A stretch of DNA of 64,000 bases from contig NC_059374.1 in NCBI RefSeq assembly GCF_019703515.2, positions 21,136,595-21,200,594 of the forward strand, in the 5' to 3' direction. The notes below the pieces were generated by a model. That model was not told where the DNA came from. It worked only from the letters and a program-made list of their open reading frames with translations, and searched no databases. This document shows positions 42,198 through 54,509 of this stretch, one piece after another; the first letter of the stretch is position 1, and the number at the start of each line of letters is the position of its first letter. The position numbers and the translations under genes were made by a program. This DNA is from Myxocyprinus asiaticus (taxonomy: Eukaryota > Chordata > Actinopteri > Cypriniformes > Catostomidae).

Positions 42198-45100
42198 GAC
42201 AAGCTGATGGGGCGCAGCAGATGGCAGTCCAAAGATACAAAGGTTTTTGTACTTCTTCAAGAATGAACAAAGTGACGTTGGTGAGTTTGCAGGTTAGTGT
42301 AAGAAACTTGTGTAAATTTGCAAACTGCACGATTAAAAATGGTGACATTTATTATGCAATTTCTCTGTATGTAACCATGAATAGACTTTCTTTCAAGCTG
42401 TCAAAGCACAAAATGACATACTTGTAACTGAAAATACATAGTGTAGGCTATATGAAAGATGCATATACACAATATATCATCCAGCAAAGGCTAGAGTAAA
42501 TAATCTTTGTCCTTTTGATAATGATTTGGGTCGTATTTAATGGAAACCTATGCGAGTTACGCTCCGTGGCACTTCAGACGCTTGACACTGAGCATTGGTG
42601 GTGTGTGTGTACTTTCGTAGAAAATAATTGTTTCGAATTTTAGAACGCACCATGTCGTCCTCCAGACGCGTCCGGTGTGCGATCCCCTTTCATTTACCCT
42701 GCCGCTCAAACTTTACCAAAGTTGTGTTGAGAATTTTTTTTGAAAAGATAACGATTATTGTGCAATGAGCAGCCAAATTTATATCTGAAAAAAATCCCGA
42801 TATATATTGCTAATCATCGGGAAAATCTTCCAATTATCGATGCTTGAATCAATAATCGGAATAAAAATATTAAGTAAGTGTTTATGAACTGATAATCTGC
42901 CATTGTACTCGTGATTTGTGGGAAAGGGGAATACAATTATTGTTGTTTTAGCGTATCTAGAGTTTATTTCACCAGGACAATTTTGCTATACGTACAACGA
43001 GCTACGTAAAAATAATTTTGCAAAGATAAAGCTAATGAATATTAATGCAGTTCTATTAGGGTCAGGTTGAAAATATCATAACCGACACTTCAATTCATCT
43101 AAATATAAACAAAGTCATCAAAGGGATACTTCACCCAAAAATTACAATTATGTCATCATTTACTCACCCTCATGTTGTTCCAAACTTCTATGACTTTCTT
43201 CTGCAGGACACAAAAAGAGGTGTTAGGAAGTATGTCTCAGTCACCATAAGCTTTCACTGCATATTTTTTCCATACAATGAAAGTGAATGGTGACTGAGGC
43301 TTTCAGTCCCTAATGCTCTCCTTTTCTGTTGGAATGACATGAGGGCAAGTAAATGATGACACAATTTTGGGTGAACTATCCCTTAAATATAATGTTTAAA
43401 AATATCTTCAGCATTGCAGAAAAATATGAATCATACCAACAGCAGTCCTGAGATGTTCTTCTACTCTCGCCATTTCCATATTTGGAAACTGAGTCATATG
43501 AGTCTCCACTTTCTCAGACTTGTGCTGTATAGGCTGAGGGGCAGTGATCTCATCCAACAGCTTTTCAGAGTTTGTGATCAATGCAGACCTTGCATTCTCA
43601 TGAGGAAGATAAACGGTTTCTCTCTTTTTGCCCTCTGATGCCACAGATGACTGAGGAAGGCAACAATCTGTTTCTCTTTTTTGTTTGAAAAATTCTTCCA
43701 CTTTCTTGTCATCATCTGATCTTGTGATGGAGCTCAGACTGAGACGTGGTTGAATCTTTGGTTTCTCTTGTATGGCCTGTGGAGGGTCAAAAAGTTGCGA
43801 TGAGGCTCTCACTGGTAAACGTGATTTTGGCAACTTCAAAGGTGACAGGGACTTAAGTGGCTCTTTGTTTTGTGTTTTGTTACCAGATTTCTCTGTGCTT
43901 TCCAGAATAAATCTAGTCTCTTTAGAATCCTTTTCTGGACTGCTGTTTTTGGGGACGTATTGAGTTTTAACTGGCTGTAGCAGTTGCCTCTTGAGAGCGG
44001 ACTCATTGGAACTGAAGCTGGAGGTGTATTTGAGGATACCGCTTTGTGGGGGAGATCTGATTCCTGAGCATGCTGTGGTGGAAGTACACTGGGTGGACAC
44101 AGAGCTGTCACTGTCTGAGACAGAGCTCTGGGGTTTGTAGATTTTGGTCCTTTTCTTTGGCACAGGCTTTTGACAAGGGGCTCTGTTGTTTATGATGTTA
44201 CAGACCTCAGTATTATCTTCTATGTGACTTTCTTCCTGATGTTTTACTGCAGATGTGGGGAGATATGTTGGACATGCAATCATGAGTGAACACAAATCAT
44301 TATTCATTTAATCTTCTGAGCACAAATGTACTAGGGATGGGAATCATAAGGAATTTAACGATTCTGGTTCGTTAATGATTCCAGTAACAAATCTTTTAGT
44401 ACTTTTGAGGAAGAATTATTTTTAAATAAGAAATGCAATTCTTATTGCACTTACTGCCCTCTGTAGTCTGTTGCCAAATAATGATCTACAGAGCAGATAT
44501 AACAAATCAGAAATCAATTGAAAACAATTCTTGTAAAAGGTGTTTGCAGACATTTTAGAGGCATAAATGCAATCCAATAATTGATACTAACAATATTTTA
44601 AATAAAAATTCTAAACAAACAAGAAATGTGATAGCATTATTTAATTTATACATATAATTTAATTCCACCTACAGTATTACAACAAAACTTGTTTATCTTT
44701 AACTACACATTGGCCTTATTCATGAAACACGAGCAGAACAAATTTTTTGTGTAAATCGTTCGTAAAGCCGTTCTGACGTAAATTCTCGGATTCATGAAAG
44801 TTTTCGTATTTTCAAAATGTTAGTTGGTATGGAATTATTAGTTGGTATTCTTTCAGGCAAACTAGAAGATAGAAGTGAAATTAAATAAGTAATGAAAAAA
44901 TTAACTAATAATTAAATGAGTGAAATTAACCTTAAAAAATAACATTGAATGAATTGTGTTGCAGGAAACACTGTCAGAGTATTTTAGTACAGTGTTCAGT
45001 TGGTCGGTGGAAAATTGCATGTACAAGAACCATTAACGGAACCGAAAGTCATGACAATCATACGGTTCTGGTATTGTTTTCAAAATGGAACCAGTTCTGG

Positions 45101-48100
45101 ACAAGAACCTGTTCTAGGTACCCAACCCTAATCATTCAACAAGAAGTCTTGCCACATCAACCTTGTGAATCAGAGTCTCTGTGGAAAGATTTCCTGAGTC
45201 CAGATCCTGATGCTCCAGTGGTAAATGGGCTGTTAGTCTCCTCAAAGTCAAGCTCCATTGGAATACTTTTGATTGGGTTGTGCCTTGGCTGTAATGAGGA
45301 AAAAAACCTAAGTTAACTTTGAAGAAATAAACTGATTATACCATATTGATTTGTTAATTTGTCATGTCATCAGGAGTGACCTGGAATTAAAGGGATAGTA
45401 AACCCAGAAATTCACTTTTATTGCTTTTTTTTTTTTTTTTTTTTTTCATACTGAAAGTGAATGGTGACTGAGGCTAACAGTTTTCAAACATTCCAGCCCA
45501 GATCCTTAACAATTACACTGTCAAGAATTGAGATTGATTTGACTGCAGGAGCACTTACATACCTTGCATGGTGATCTCATGCCAATGTTCAGTCTCTCTT
45601 GCTGGACCTCTGATGTGTCACTGTTTTCCCTGATTTTCAAACAGTAATGCAACATCAGAGACACTCCAAAACCTTCTCATTTATTATTATTATGAGTGCT
45701 TGCAATGGTAAGTGTAATGTTTAATGTGTTTGTTCATGTATTTCAAGTCTTTTATTTTGAAAGTTTATTTCCTGTTTCATGTCATGTATTCCCTGGTCAT
45801 GTGATGTCCTCTTTTCCCTCCATGCTCATGTGTCTTGTTATCTTGTTATCACTTCTGTCTGTTCGTTGGTTCCTTCGTCATTGTGTTCTCCCATGTCCAT
45901 GTTTTTAAGCCCTCATGTTTTCCATTGTCCTTTGTCAGGTATTGTGTTTGGTAAAGTTGTTATGTCAAGTCGAGTTTATGTCAAGTTGTTTATGTTTGTT
46001 ATGGTTTGGATATCACTTATGTAAATAAACTGCACTTGGGTTCATCTTTACTTCATCGTCTTCGTCATTGCCAGTGCCAGCAACAATCGTCACAATAAGA
46101 AACAACTGATTTTTGACAACGATACATTAAAACCTTCGCAGGCACAGTTCTCATTCTAGTATCTCATTCTAAGGTATGAACACTTCTTCAAAAGTACATT
46201 GTGCAAACTTCTTTGTTGACCCTTCTTGAGTCATAAAGATCTTGAAATCATGAGGTACTCACGCCTGCAAAACAAACAAGCACAAACTGGGAGGGGTGGA
46301 GGTTGCACACAGAGTGCAAACCAAGTGGGTCTGGCGAGCGTGAACGGTTAATACTCTCCTATTGTGCTGGATATGTTGATAAACACAGGGTAAATTAATC
46401 CAGATTACAAGAGCTGCTACAGCATATGTACTCCTTAATCCTTAGAGTATCTATCTATATGTACCAAAGACCATAACAAGTGACTACATATACAGTGTAG
46501 GATTATGCTGGTTGATTAAGTATAGATTATGTGCTTTTGTATGTGAACATTTAGCGTTACTTCTCCTTTGGCTGATCTGAGGACTCTGTAGCTTGTTTAG
46601 GTGTTATGATGCCTTCACTGTTCTTTCTACTGACACTCCTGGATCTTCCACCCCACGACTTGGTTAAATACTCTACAAGAAATGATAGTGTTACTGTAGA
46701 TAGAGAGTCATATGTTGTCTTATGTTATGACTTATCTTACTGTTGTTTATCTTGCAATTAAAGGGATAGTTAACCCAAAAATTATTTACTCACCCTCATG
46801 TTGTTCCAAACCAGTATGACTTTTTTTCTTTTGTGGGACATAAAAGGAGATGTTAGGCTGACAGCCTCAGTCACCATTTACTTTTATTTTATGGAAATAG
46901 AGATGCAATGAAAGTGAATGGTGACTGAGATTAGCATACTGCCTAACATCTTTATCTGTGTTTCATGGAAAAGAGAAAGTCATATTGTTCTGTAAAAAAC
47001 ATGAGGGTGAATAAATGACAGAATTGTCATTTTTGGGTGATCTATCCCTTTTAGGTCTCCAGCAATGCAATTTTGTAAGGTTGCTACAAGAGTTATGCAT
47101 ATCTCACCAACAACTGTGGGTTTTGTTTGCTTCATTGATGCTATGATAATGTCAGATCCATGAATTCTGTCCTGGTGTCTCTGTGACTTCACCTCGTAGA
47201 ACCATTCTCCTGTCATATACTTGCGTCTGTCTTCCTCAGAAACCACTTTCTGCACTTGTCTAAGATTCAAATCACAGGTTAAACTTTCGGTGAAAAAATT
47301 TAAGTTCCAGACATTTGAGTTCAACATGCATCTAACCTAACATTGTCTCACCACATCAGTGCTTTGGAAAAATACCGTACATTCCATTGGCTGCAAATTT
47401 GTTAAGTCCAACAGCAATCAAGACAGCAACTATCACATGTTGGGTCATCAGGGGATCATCAATTTAAATTTTCTACTTATTCTGTTATTCAACTAGTCTT
47501 ATGTTCAAATTAGTGTTGTCAGTTGATTAACATTTTAATTGCAATTAATCACAATTAATCGCAGATTTTGTGCTGAAAGTGCTGAAACTTTACACATATA
47601 TACTTATTTTCAGTCAAAAAGCATTTATTTCCATCTTAGGAAAGAAAACAAAACCATATTTAACAAAATAATGCTTTTTTAACATTTTACAAACAAAGCC
47701 TTCCACAGTATAAAGACAGAAATGCACTAAAATAGCACCAATTTAAGTAACATTAAATGTTTCCAAAAGTCTAATTGGGAGATTGACTAATTTAACAAAC
47801 TAGTCTCCCCCATAGATTGCATTTTTTTATTGCAATAGGAATTAAATCTCTTAAACTCTCATCCTCCACAATATTAATCTGCTGGTAGACTGTAGTATTT
47901 TCTTTGCTACAGTAATCGCGTAAGGGCGTCAGCGTCAATCGGAGCTTTAAACTCCACATGAAAAGCACTCGCAGACAAAAACATCTCATTTTGCGTTTTG
48001 GTTATAGTTAAGACTATAAATGCTTCTGTGGTAATTAAAATGCGCCCTACATAAGCTAAAAAATACTTAGATTTCTATCACAAGTCCGGCTTTGTTTTGT

Positions 48101-50170
48101 ACATCAAATAGCGTTAAGAAGTCTTTTCTCCATCATTTTATCACTGTGCGTCAGTGTTATGACTCTGGGCGGACACATTGCACAGGTGCCATTTTCCAGC
48201 CAGTGTTTATGCTGGTTAATGTTATATAAACGGTAAAAGCGTTAATCGCGATTAAGAAAAATTAACGCGTTAAACTTTTCTAATTAATCACATGCGTTAA
48301 TGCGTTTATTCTGACAGCTCTAGTACAACATGCATTAGACAGTTCTTTGAGTTCCAGCAAACAGAGCAGCCCAAATGTTGGTAACTCATTATAGCACTTT
48401 ATAACTTTATATGGTCCATCCGGTTATAAAACTTGGCTGTACTAGATCCTGCTAAATCAATAGCATTTTGTATGGCCAAGGAGTCAGGAAAAACACGTCA
48501 TTCACTGGTTTATACTGTACACTGGGTTCGGTACTGTGTCTATTTAATTTGTAAATACAAAATTTCTTAAATGCCTGATTCTCTGCTACTATGTTTCATG
48601 AAATGATTCTTTAAGAAAAGCATTCATAGAGGTAGAAACCATGACAGTTATACATTTTAGCTGCAGTTGAATGCTACAAATACATAAAATAATTTAATAA
48701 AAAAAAAAAAAAAAAAAAGAGCCAACTTAATCAGAACATTGTGAGCATTTTCAGTAAATCAAAATAGTTTTATTAAAATCATGTGTTTGGAAACTTCAAA
48801 TCTTCATTTTGAAGGAGGGGAAACTATGCTGGTCATGTGAAACAGGCAAGACAATTATTCTACAAGGGTAGACTTAATCCTTTTATACAACTTTGAGTAG
48901 AGCCGTGTTTTAACACAGGGAAATCACCCAGACATAGCCAGATTCTACATTCTTCCTTTCATGTAGGCACACAGATTTCCAGTTTCCAATTTCGAAGCAT
49001 TAAACTAGAGAACAAATACTTTGCCAGTTGCGTTAATTTGGTTGAACCATTCACTGTACGTCTACGAGTTAAAGCCCTGTTCTTTCATGTTGTTTTGTAA
49101 CTTAACAAGCTTAAAATGGTTCTAAACAGTAAAAAGTAGTAACCTCCAAATGTTACCATAACGAGCTATTTCTACCTGATCTAACCCTTAAATTTTGTTT
49201 TGTTGGTGTAACTTAATGTATTCAGGTTGATTCAGTGAAGTTAAATAATGTTTTGACTTGAATAAAACCAGTTAATTTAGATGTGACCACATGAAGCACA
49301 TTTGTTAGATTAACAGGTAACACTTTACAATAAGGTTCTATTTGTTAACATTTGTTAACAACATTAGTTTACATGAACTAACAATGAACAATACTTTTAC
49401 AGCATTTATTTATCTTAATGTTAATTTCAACATATACTAATAAACAAAACTTTAAATAGTTAATGCACTATTAACTAACATAAACTAACAATGAACAACT
49501 GTATTTTTATTAACGAACATTAACAAAGATGAGTAAATGCCATAAACAATATATTGTTAATTGTTTGTTCACGATACCTAATGCATTAATTAATGTTAAC
49601 GGAGGGAACCTTATTGTAAAGTGTTACTGATTAAAATTTTTTAGTGTATGTTTAATGCATCCCTTCAAAATGTGTTTCCGTTATATGTTTAGGTTAGAAT
49701 GTACAAGGGAAAGTGTATTTTAAGTGCTGTAACTGGTCACCATTTATTTTATTTATTTTTTTACCATTTTTAATCACCTGCTAGCTTTTTACAGTTCAGT
49801 TTTTAAATGATGTAAATGAAATGCAATTTCAATGCATTTTTTAAAGTACAACTATTCCATGTAGTCTCTCAATTAATATGAAGTCAATAAACATGCTGTT
49901 TAAAATAGTTTTACATGAAATATAGCATGTCCCACTGCTGTCATGTCAACTACCCATTTACAATCAAAGAGGTAAACCCAATGGCAAAGACCCCACACAG
50001 GGCCAATGAAAGTTGACTAAATTACAAATGAAAGTTTGTTTGGTGCCTGGTGAGAATAATGGATCTTACTTGATTCGTTCCTCTTCTGATTTCTTCAGTT
50101 CAGTGTCCCTCTTTAAAACCACCATGATCATCGCCTGCTCCTCCTCGGTCAGGTGGCTCAGGTCTATCAT
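31101..50170 (-). CDS. sytl2: synaptotagmin-like protein 2 (Slp2), frameshifted in this sequence
   Basis: Rab27 effector that docks secretory vesicles at the plasma membrane. Exons in transcript order: 50170-50070, 47259-47108, 46672-46561, 45629-45563, 45288-45162, 44246-43437, 41449-38787, 37875-37783, 37184-37090, 36989-36876, 34720-34551, 34466-34364, 34268-34107, 33480-33387, 32486-32402, 31647-31442 and 31243-31101. All splice phases agree. SHD1 ([19 protein letters not shown]) and SHD2 ([10 protein letters not shown]) are joined without a zinc finger, as in Slp1/Slp2. C2A spans the exons 34720 to 34107 ([29 protein letters not shown]). C2B spans 32486 to 31101 ([29 protein letters not shown]). 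The linker [11 protein letters not shown] is an Slp signature. Exons sum to 5297 nt, one short of 5298 (1765 aa); the missing base maps to the large exon. If real, the C2 domains would be lost. Paralogue (a or b) is not determined. Confidence 0.93.
32090..32275. repeat. dispersed repeat copy in a sytl2 intron
   Basis: Second copy of the repeat at 6695-6895: gctagcaaagatat, agcccctaac, tttccctaaccc, then several ttttggag units and gatctctggg. Followed by a poly-C tract (32281-32303). Confidence 0.7.
32628..33344. mobile_element. non-autonomous element with AGGGTGTGTTCACACTT ends
   Basis: The left end agggtgtgttcacacttgg and its inverted right end (aagtgtgaacacaccct) bound about 717 bp. Internal CpG-containing arms hold further inverted motifs around ggttcg and cgaactctggtgcg. 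This is a frequent fish repeat type with no coding content. It lies in the sytl2 intron between the C2A-end and C2B-start exons. Confidence 0.75.
33530..33994. mobile_element. hAT-type MITE with CAGTGTTGGGTAA ends
   Basis: Left end CAGTGTTGGGTAA, right end inverted CAGTGTTGGGTGTAA. Flanking 8-mers gtaatatt (33522-33529) and ataatatt (33995-34002) differ at one position and fit a hAT target duplication. It lies in a sytl2 intron. Confidence 0.8.
34725..36096. repeat. repeat-rich sytl2 intron with hAT-like fragment
   Basis: The right side ends gtaagtacccaaccctg, the inverted form of a CAGGGTTGGGTACTT end seen in many fish MITEs. Scattered gaatacagtta-type segments inside point to the same element. 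The left border is unclear. Two A-rich tracts lie at 35520-35542. Confidence 0.4.
38190..38420. repeat. dispersed repeat, copy 1 (sytl2 intron)
   Basis: Contains ggcaggatgggacctaaact, then ggtggtgatgggg and a poly-G run, and ends with gtcttcctgacagaacta. The same order recurs at 53130-53395 (gtgcaggatgggactcaact, ggtggtggtgggg, gtcttcccgctagaacta). Class unknown. Confidence 0.6.
38787..41449 (-). CDS. sytl2: large middle exon of sytl2 with apparent -1 frameshift
   Basis: A single 2663-nt exon (acceptor at 41450-41451, donor at 38785-38786) encoding a long Ser/Thr/Lys/Glu-rich, low-structure linker. One frame is open from 41447 to 39024. A second frame, open from 39204 to the donor, carries clearly coding text ([45 protein letters not shown]) and matches the phase of the next exon. 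The exon should be a multiple of three but is one base short. The switch must lie between about 39204 and 39024, best near the five-T run at 39156-39160. LKSFWE(K/R)E occurs twice and LQDFWG once, possibly diverged internal repeats. A sequencing or assembly indel is the likeliest cause. Confidence 0.88.
41910..42860. repeat. AT-rich repeat with (TA)n and (CA)n in a sytl2 intron
   Basis: Starts tagggatgtcaaa, a hAT-like end, and includes (AT)n at 41946-41968 and (CA)n at 42164-42194. It ends with several ATCGAT/ATTATCG-type inverted motifs. Borders are uncertain. Confidence 0.4.
43123..43382. mobile_element. TTAA-type palindromic MITE, copy 2 (sytl2 intron)
   Basis: Left agggatacttcacccaaaa, right inverted (gggtgaactatccc) followed by TTAA. 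Internal arms: catcatttactcaccctcat and gaaagtgaatggtgactgag. Confidence 0.85.
44332..45130. mobile_element. hAT-like MITE in a sytl2 intron
   Basis: Left tagggatgggaatcataa, right inverted tagggttgggtacc. Internal inverted material around ggttcgttaatgattcc and aaccattaacggaacc. I do not see a clear 8-bp duplication, so the borders may be off by a few bases. Confidence 0.6.
45391..45490. mobile_element. TTAA-type MITE fragment (sytl2 intron)
   Basis: Begins agggatagtaaacccagaa directly after TTAA (45387-45390) and includes gaaagtgaatggtgactgag. The right end is missing and a poly-T tract has been added at 45427-45446. Confidence 0.65.
46762..47050. mobile_element. TTAA-type palindromic MITE, copy 3 (sytl2 intron)
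   Basis: Left agggatagttaacccaaaa after TTAA (46758-46761), right gggtgatctatccct. Arms hold catgttgttccaaacc and the inverted tttactt/agtgaatggtgactgag pair. It ends only about 60 bp from the exon ending at 47108. Confidence 0.85.
47511..48322. mobile_element. hAT-like MITE with TAG(A/T)G(C/T)TGTCAG ends
   Basis: Left tagtgttgtcagttgattaa, right inverted tagagctgtcagaat. Internal sub-terminal motifs are ATTAATCGCGATTAA-like, typical of a common vertebrate hAT MITE. Flanks gttcaaat and gtacaaca may be a diverged duplication. It lies in sytl2 intron 1 of the coding part. Confidence 0.7.
49318..49626. mobile_element. MITE with GTAACACTTTACAATAAGG ends, intact copy
   Basis: About 309 bp. Left gtaacactttacaataaggt and the inverted right end are near-perfect. 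Between them lie repeated aacaatgaacaa and taatgttaac units. It is the uninterrupted member of the set that includes 2773-3607 and 52171-53462. Confidence 0.85.
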
Positions 50171-51827
50171 GATGAAACAGTTGTTCCTCTTATGGTTTGG
50201 CACAGACTTATCTCAAATCACTCTAGTGTTGAGTCTCACAGAGTCTGCCTTGGAATATACTGTTTCTCCAGAATCACCTTCATTTCAGTAATAACTGCAC
50301 CTGGAACGCACACACGGCTCGCTTTCAGATTAAATAGGCTTCTCAGTATAAAAATAAAATAATCAGATTATTGTGCAGACATTTATTAAATGTAGAAAAG
50401 GACATGTAACTTAATTTATATGGTGAATTGGTTGTAAATTGGAATGAAATGTGATTCTTAATAAGTGCACAACAAAGTTGAGAGAGGGCCTGTTCAGAGA
50501 ACTCTTGAGATTACACAAAACATGTGACAGCACTGTCAGTTGACCATGAGAATGGGCTGCCCTTTAGATGAAGCACATTTATGAGGCATTATGAAGTTTT
50601 CCATTGAACATTAATTATTTAATGTCGATCCTTATAGGAGTCATTTCAGATTACATAATATGTTCTGTTGTTGTTTTATTAATAGTATAGGCTTATTAAT
50701 TTCCTTTTGAAGTTGATTAAAAACTAGAATAGGATCCACTTGTAAAACAAACTTGTTTCCTTACATGATCATATGACCATATTTAATGTTGAAGACAGCA
50801 GTGTGTCAAGTTAGCTGTGCAAATATTTGAAAACTGCTTTAGCTAAGACACTATTTACTCAGGGTTCCACCTTGATCATAACAAGACTAAAAAAAATTCA
50901 AAAGCAAGCTAATTTTGAACATTATACATACAATGGGAGAACAAGAACGAGACGTTGACAAGATATAAATACTTTGCATTGGTGAGGTGTTTAATATGAA
51001 GTGTGTGAATAAAAGAAATATTCTCCCGTTAGAGTCTGAATGATTACACAGATGATGACTTTATAGATGTCTGGTAGAATTACACAAAACAAAACCAATC
51101 TATCAAGCACCCTTTCAGTAATGAAAATGTAAAATTCTGTTTATTTGGCAGTATTTGTATGCAGTACCCCAACCACTCCTGTTTCAGTCCAGAGAGCTTT
51201 TTTTTTGACTCAAGAACTGGAAATAAGTCCTTATTTGGAAGGTAAACAGCTTGAAATGTAATGTTCTTGAAATGAAAGAGTTTTACATTACAACTTTAAG
51301 TTGAACTTCTTTGAAGTGGGATTAAACTTCACATAAAAGTCCAAAAGTAACAATCTAAATTAGCTAAATTAGCTTACAGCCCTTCAGATCTTGAAGATTT
51401 TGTCTGTTGGCTTTATAGACATGTAATTACGATTCAGAGACAGGATCATCTGAGTTCTCGCAGAATTCCTGTGCTCTATTTTCTATTCTAAATGTATTTA
51501 ATTAAAACCAACAGAGAATTAACAACTTCGTCATCAGTATTATAGTAATGTATAAACCACAGCATAAATACTTTGATACAATTTAGTGAAGAACGTCTAA
51601 CAATAGTATTTGTAACCCAATAAATATCTATATCCAAATTGTTACTACTATTATTATTAAGATATAGCTTAAAAAGCCATATACGTGACACAGAATCATT
51701 TACATCGCATATAGTTTACCCTGGACCGATAACATAATAGGGACAATGAAACCTACAGGAATGACAGGCAATTATACATAGACATAACGACAGGTACCTC
51801 TACAGTATGTAAAACGTTTCGTCTTAC

Positions 51828-52060
51828 CTGGTTTTCCTTCTAAAAGCAAAACGTCTGGTGCGCCTCACAGACGCACAGCACAGAACACATCTACAGGATA
51901 CGAGCGACGCGTCTGTCAGGTTTGGACGGAATTCTGACGCAGGCACCCAGCAAGCAAGCGACGCAACAGACTCAAACGCTCTGTGTAAACAGCATGCGAG
52001 CGCGAGCATGAGCGTAATTATGGAAGCGTACTTGTTTTGTCCCGTCTGATAAGTCTCCAT
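51828..52060 (-). promoter_or_regulatory. sytl2: sytl2 5' non-coding exon and CpG-rich promoter region
   Basis: A strong minus-strand donor (aaccag|gtaagacg) lies at 51828/51827. The preceding sequence is CpG-rich (gacgcgtctg, cgagcgcgagc) in an otherwise AT-rich region. A matching acceptor (gttccag|gtgcag) at about 50301 would start the exon that carries the ATG at 50170. No TATA box is evident. Inferred from splice sites and composition. Confidence 0.5.
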
Positions 52061-52474
52061 AGGGTGTGTGTGACAACGGCTGTCGAAAGCTAGTCTTTAC
52101 TTCAAGTGCCACTTAAATTAAAAAATAAGTAAATTATATACACATGGAAAATAAAATATGGAACAATTTAGTAACACTTTACAATAAGGTTCCATTTGTT
52201 AAGACTGTTAAAGATGCATTAGGTATGGAGATAATACAGTATCAAAACATCTCACAAATGCACACGACAATCCACAAATGCATGCAGCAGATAAAAACAG
52301 AGACGCAGCAATCCACAAAGCATGCAACAGATGCACACACACACACACACACACACACACAGCAATTCACAAATGCCCTTAACAGATCCACATGAGTGCT
52401 CAATCCACAAATGAAAGTAAAATCATCCCTCCTTTTATAAAAAAAAAAAAAAACAAAAAAACAAGCAAAAATCT

Positions 52475-52995
52475 AAATTACAGTGACACACTTACAATGG
52501 AAGTGAATGGGGCCAGTTTATGGAGGGTTTAAAGGCAGAAATGTGAAGCTTACAATTTTATAAATGCACTTACATTAAATTTTCAGTTAAAACTAATGTA
52601 TCATTTGAGCTTTAATGTTGTTTATATAGTTGTTTTTAAGGTCGTTTTAGGGTTTTAGGGTTAACAGAGCTATGTTGTCATGGCAACAAAGTTGTAAAAT
52701 TGGATATAACTTTCCACAGAAAAGCTTAATTAGAAATTTTATCACACTAAAATCGTGTTATCACATATATTGTTTATGTCTTGAGGCTATACTTTTGAAA
52801 CAGTGAGTATTTTAATGTTTATAGATTGGCCCCATTCACTTCCATTGTAAGTGCCTTACTGTGACTCAGATTTTAATAATAAAAAAAAAATTAAAGAAAA
52901 GAAGGGACTGATTGAAGTTAATTTTTGTGCTTATGAACCTTATGTCACAAATGCTGTCGATTAAGCTTAACTTGTGTTTAACCTCGAATATTCCT
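52475..52995. mobile_element. foldback MITE, second copy (truncated left end)
   Basis: Matches 7653-8240: cacttacaatggaagtgaat, aggcagaaatgtgaagctta, and the end cgaatattcct followed by TTAA (52996-52999). The left terminus seems lost in A-rich sequence near 52440. Confidence 0.75.
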
Positions 52996-53049
52996 TTAAC
53001 CAAGATAAATAAGTGCTGTAAAATATTGTTTATTGTTTGTTCTATCAGG

Positions 53050-53400
53050 AAGACTCGCAGACTTGAGTGAAATTTAGGATTACATTTATTTGATGAATAT
53101 AAAACAGAAATGTAATGTCTCTCTTTGGCATAAGCCCCATCTGGCGGTCTGAAGAAGTTGTACTTGGAACCGTCATATCCTACCGGAGATAGGAGGCAGG
53201 GGCGAGGAGCCTACCCCCGTGCAGGATGGGACTCAACTGGTGGTGGTGGGGTGGTGGAGGTTGCTGTGTTAGCACACTGAAACAGCAATGTTATAGATTG
53301 TGAGCAGACTTATAAAGCATTGGCTTACATGTGATTGGCTAGGAGTTGCCTAGTTAATGGTGCAATGATGTACAGCTGCTAGTCTTCCCGCTAGAACTAC
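53050..53400. repeat. dispersed repeat, copy 2
   Basis: Related to 38190-38420 over gcaggatgggac, aactggtggtggtgggg and the final gtcttccc..agaacta. More GC-rich than its surroundings. Confidence 0.6.
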
Positions 53401-53857
53401 GCTGTGCTTCCATTTCATGTTAACACATTTTTAACAAATGGAACCTTACTGTAAAGTGTTACCAAAAAAAATATGATTAACCCAACAAGTTTATATTGGA
53501 ACAAGTTTAACCTGGTTTATGTTTAACAAGTACAAGTGAGATATTGAAATCAGTAGATAGTCTAAAGAGGGCAAGGAAACAGACAATAATGTAAATGTGT
53601 TTGTAGTCTATTAAACTTTTATACCTCCATTTAAGGAACATTCATATTTATATGACTCTTGCATGCAATGTACTATTCTTGGATTAATCAGTTACAAACT
53701 CTATAATTTACTGTTTCCTATGGGTAAATATGGTATATTTGGGTGTATTTGTAAATAATAAATACTGGTACATGATTAATCACTATGCTGCAGTAAAACA
53801 ATTTCAGGTTGACCTGAAAGAACTAATGCATGACAGGCACTTTCAAGACAAATTTAA

Positions 53858-54464
53858 AGGGATAGTTCACCCAAAAATGAAAATTCTCTAATCATTTACT
53901 CACCATCATGCCACCCCAGATGTGTATGACTTTCTTTCTTCTGCTGAACACAAACAAAGATTTTTAGAAGAATATCTTGGCTCTTTTGAGCTGTGAAGCT
54001 CCAAAAAGCACATAAAGGCAGCATAAAAGTAATCCATATGACTACAGTGGTTAAATCCATATCTCCAGAAGCAATTTGATAGGTGTGGGTGAGAAACAGA
54101 TCAATATTTAAGCTATTTTTATACTATAAATCTTCACTTTTACACTTTTCTTCTTTTCTCATATTGCCACCTACTGGGCAGAGAGGAGAAATGTATAGTA
54201 AAAAAAGGATTTAAATATTGATCTGTTTCTCACCCACACCAATCATATAACTTTTGAAGGGCATGAATTTTAACACTGGAGTTGGAGATTACTTTTATGC
54301 TGCCTTTAAATGCTTTTTGGACTTTCAAAGTTCTGGGCACCATTTATTTGCATTGTGAGGACCAACAGAGCTGAAATATTCTTCTAAAAAGCTTTGTGTT
54401 CAGGAGAAGAAAGAAAGTCATACACATCTGGGATTGAATGAGGGTTAGAAAATGATGAGAGAAT
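53858..54464. mobile_element. TTAA-type palindromic MITE, long subtype, copy 1
   Basis: Left agggatagttcacccaaaaa after TTAA (53854-53857). Arms contain cagatgtgtatgactttctt and its inverse, and ctcacccacacc near the centre in both orientations. The right terminus has decayed. It lies just beyond the picalm 3' end. Confidence 0.8.
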
Positions 54465-54503
54465 TAAAATGATTCAGACAAACAATATTTGTGGAAGCTG
54501 CAC

Positions 54504-54509
54504 TTTATT
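54504..54509 (-). terminator. picalm: polyadenylation signal for the MQFM form of picalm
   Basis: Minus-strand AATAAA, 1.3 kb after the stop codon at 55816-55818. The intervening sequence (54510-55815) has no recognisable mobile element, as expected for a 3' UTR. Confidence 0.55.

Larger units (their letters stand above)
52171..53462. mobile_element. MITE with GTAACACTTTACAATAAGG ends, expanded by nested insertions
   Basis: Left gtaacactttacaataaggt and right inverted copy are preserved, but the span is about 1.3 kb instead of 0.3 kb. Inside are (AC)n at 52336-52361, a TTAA-flanked foldback element ending at 52995, and a dispersed repeat at about 53050-53400. Confidence 0.75.

Noticed and set aside
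45690..46100. Possible solo LTR ending acaatcgtcaca with an internal aataaa
   Set aside because: The end resembles a recurrent fish repeat, but I cannot find a matching start, target duplication or second copy in the window.
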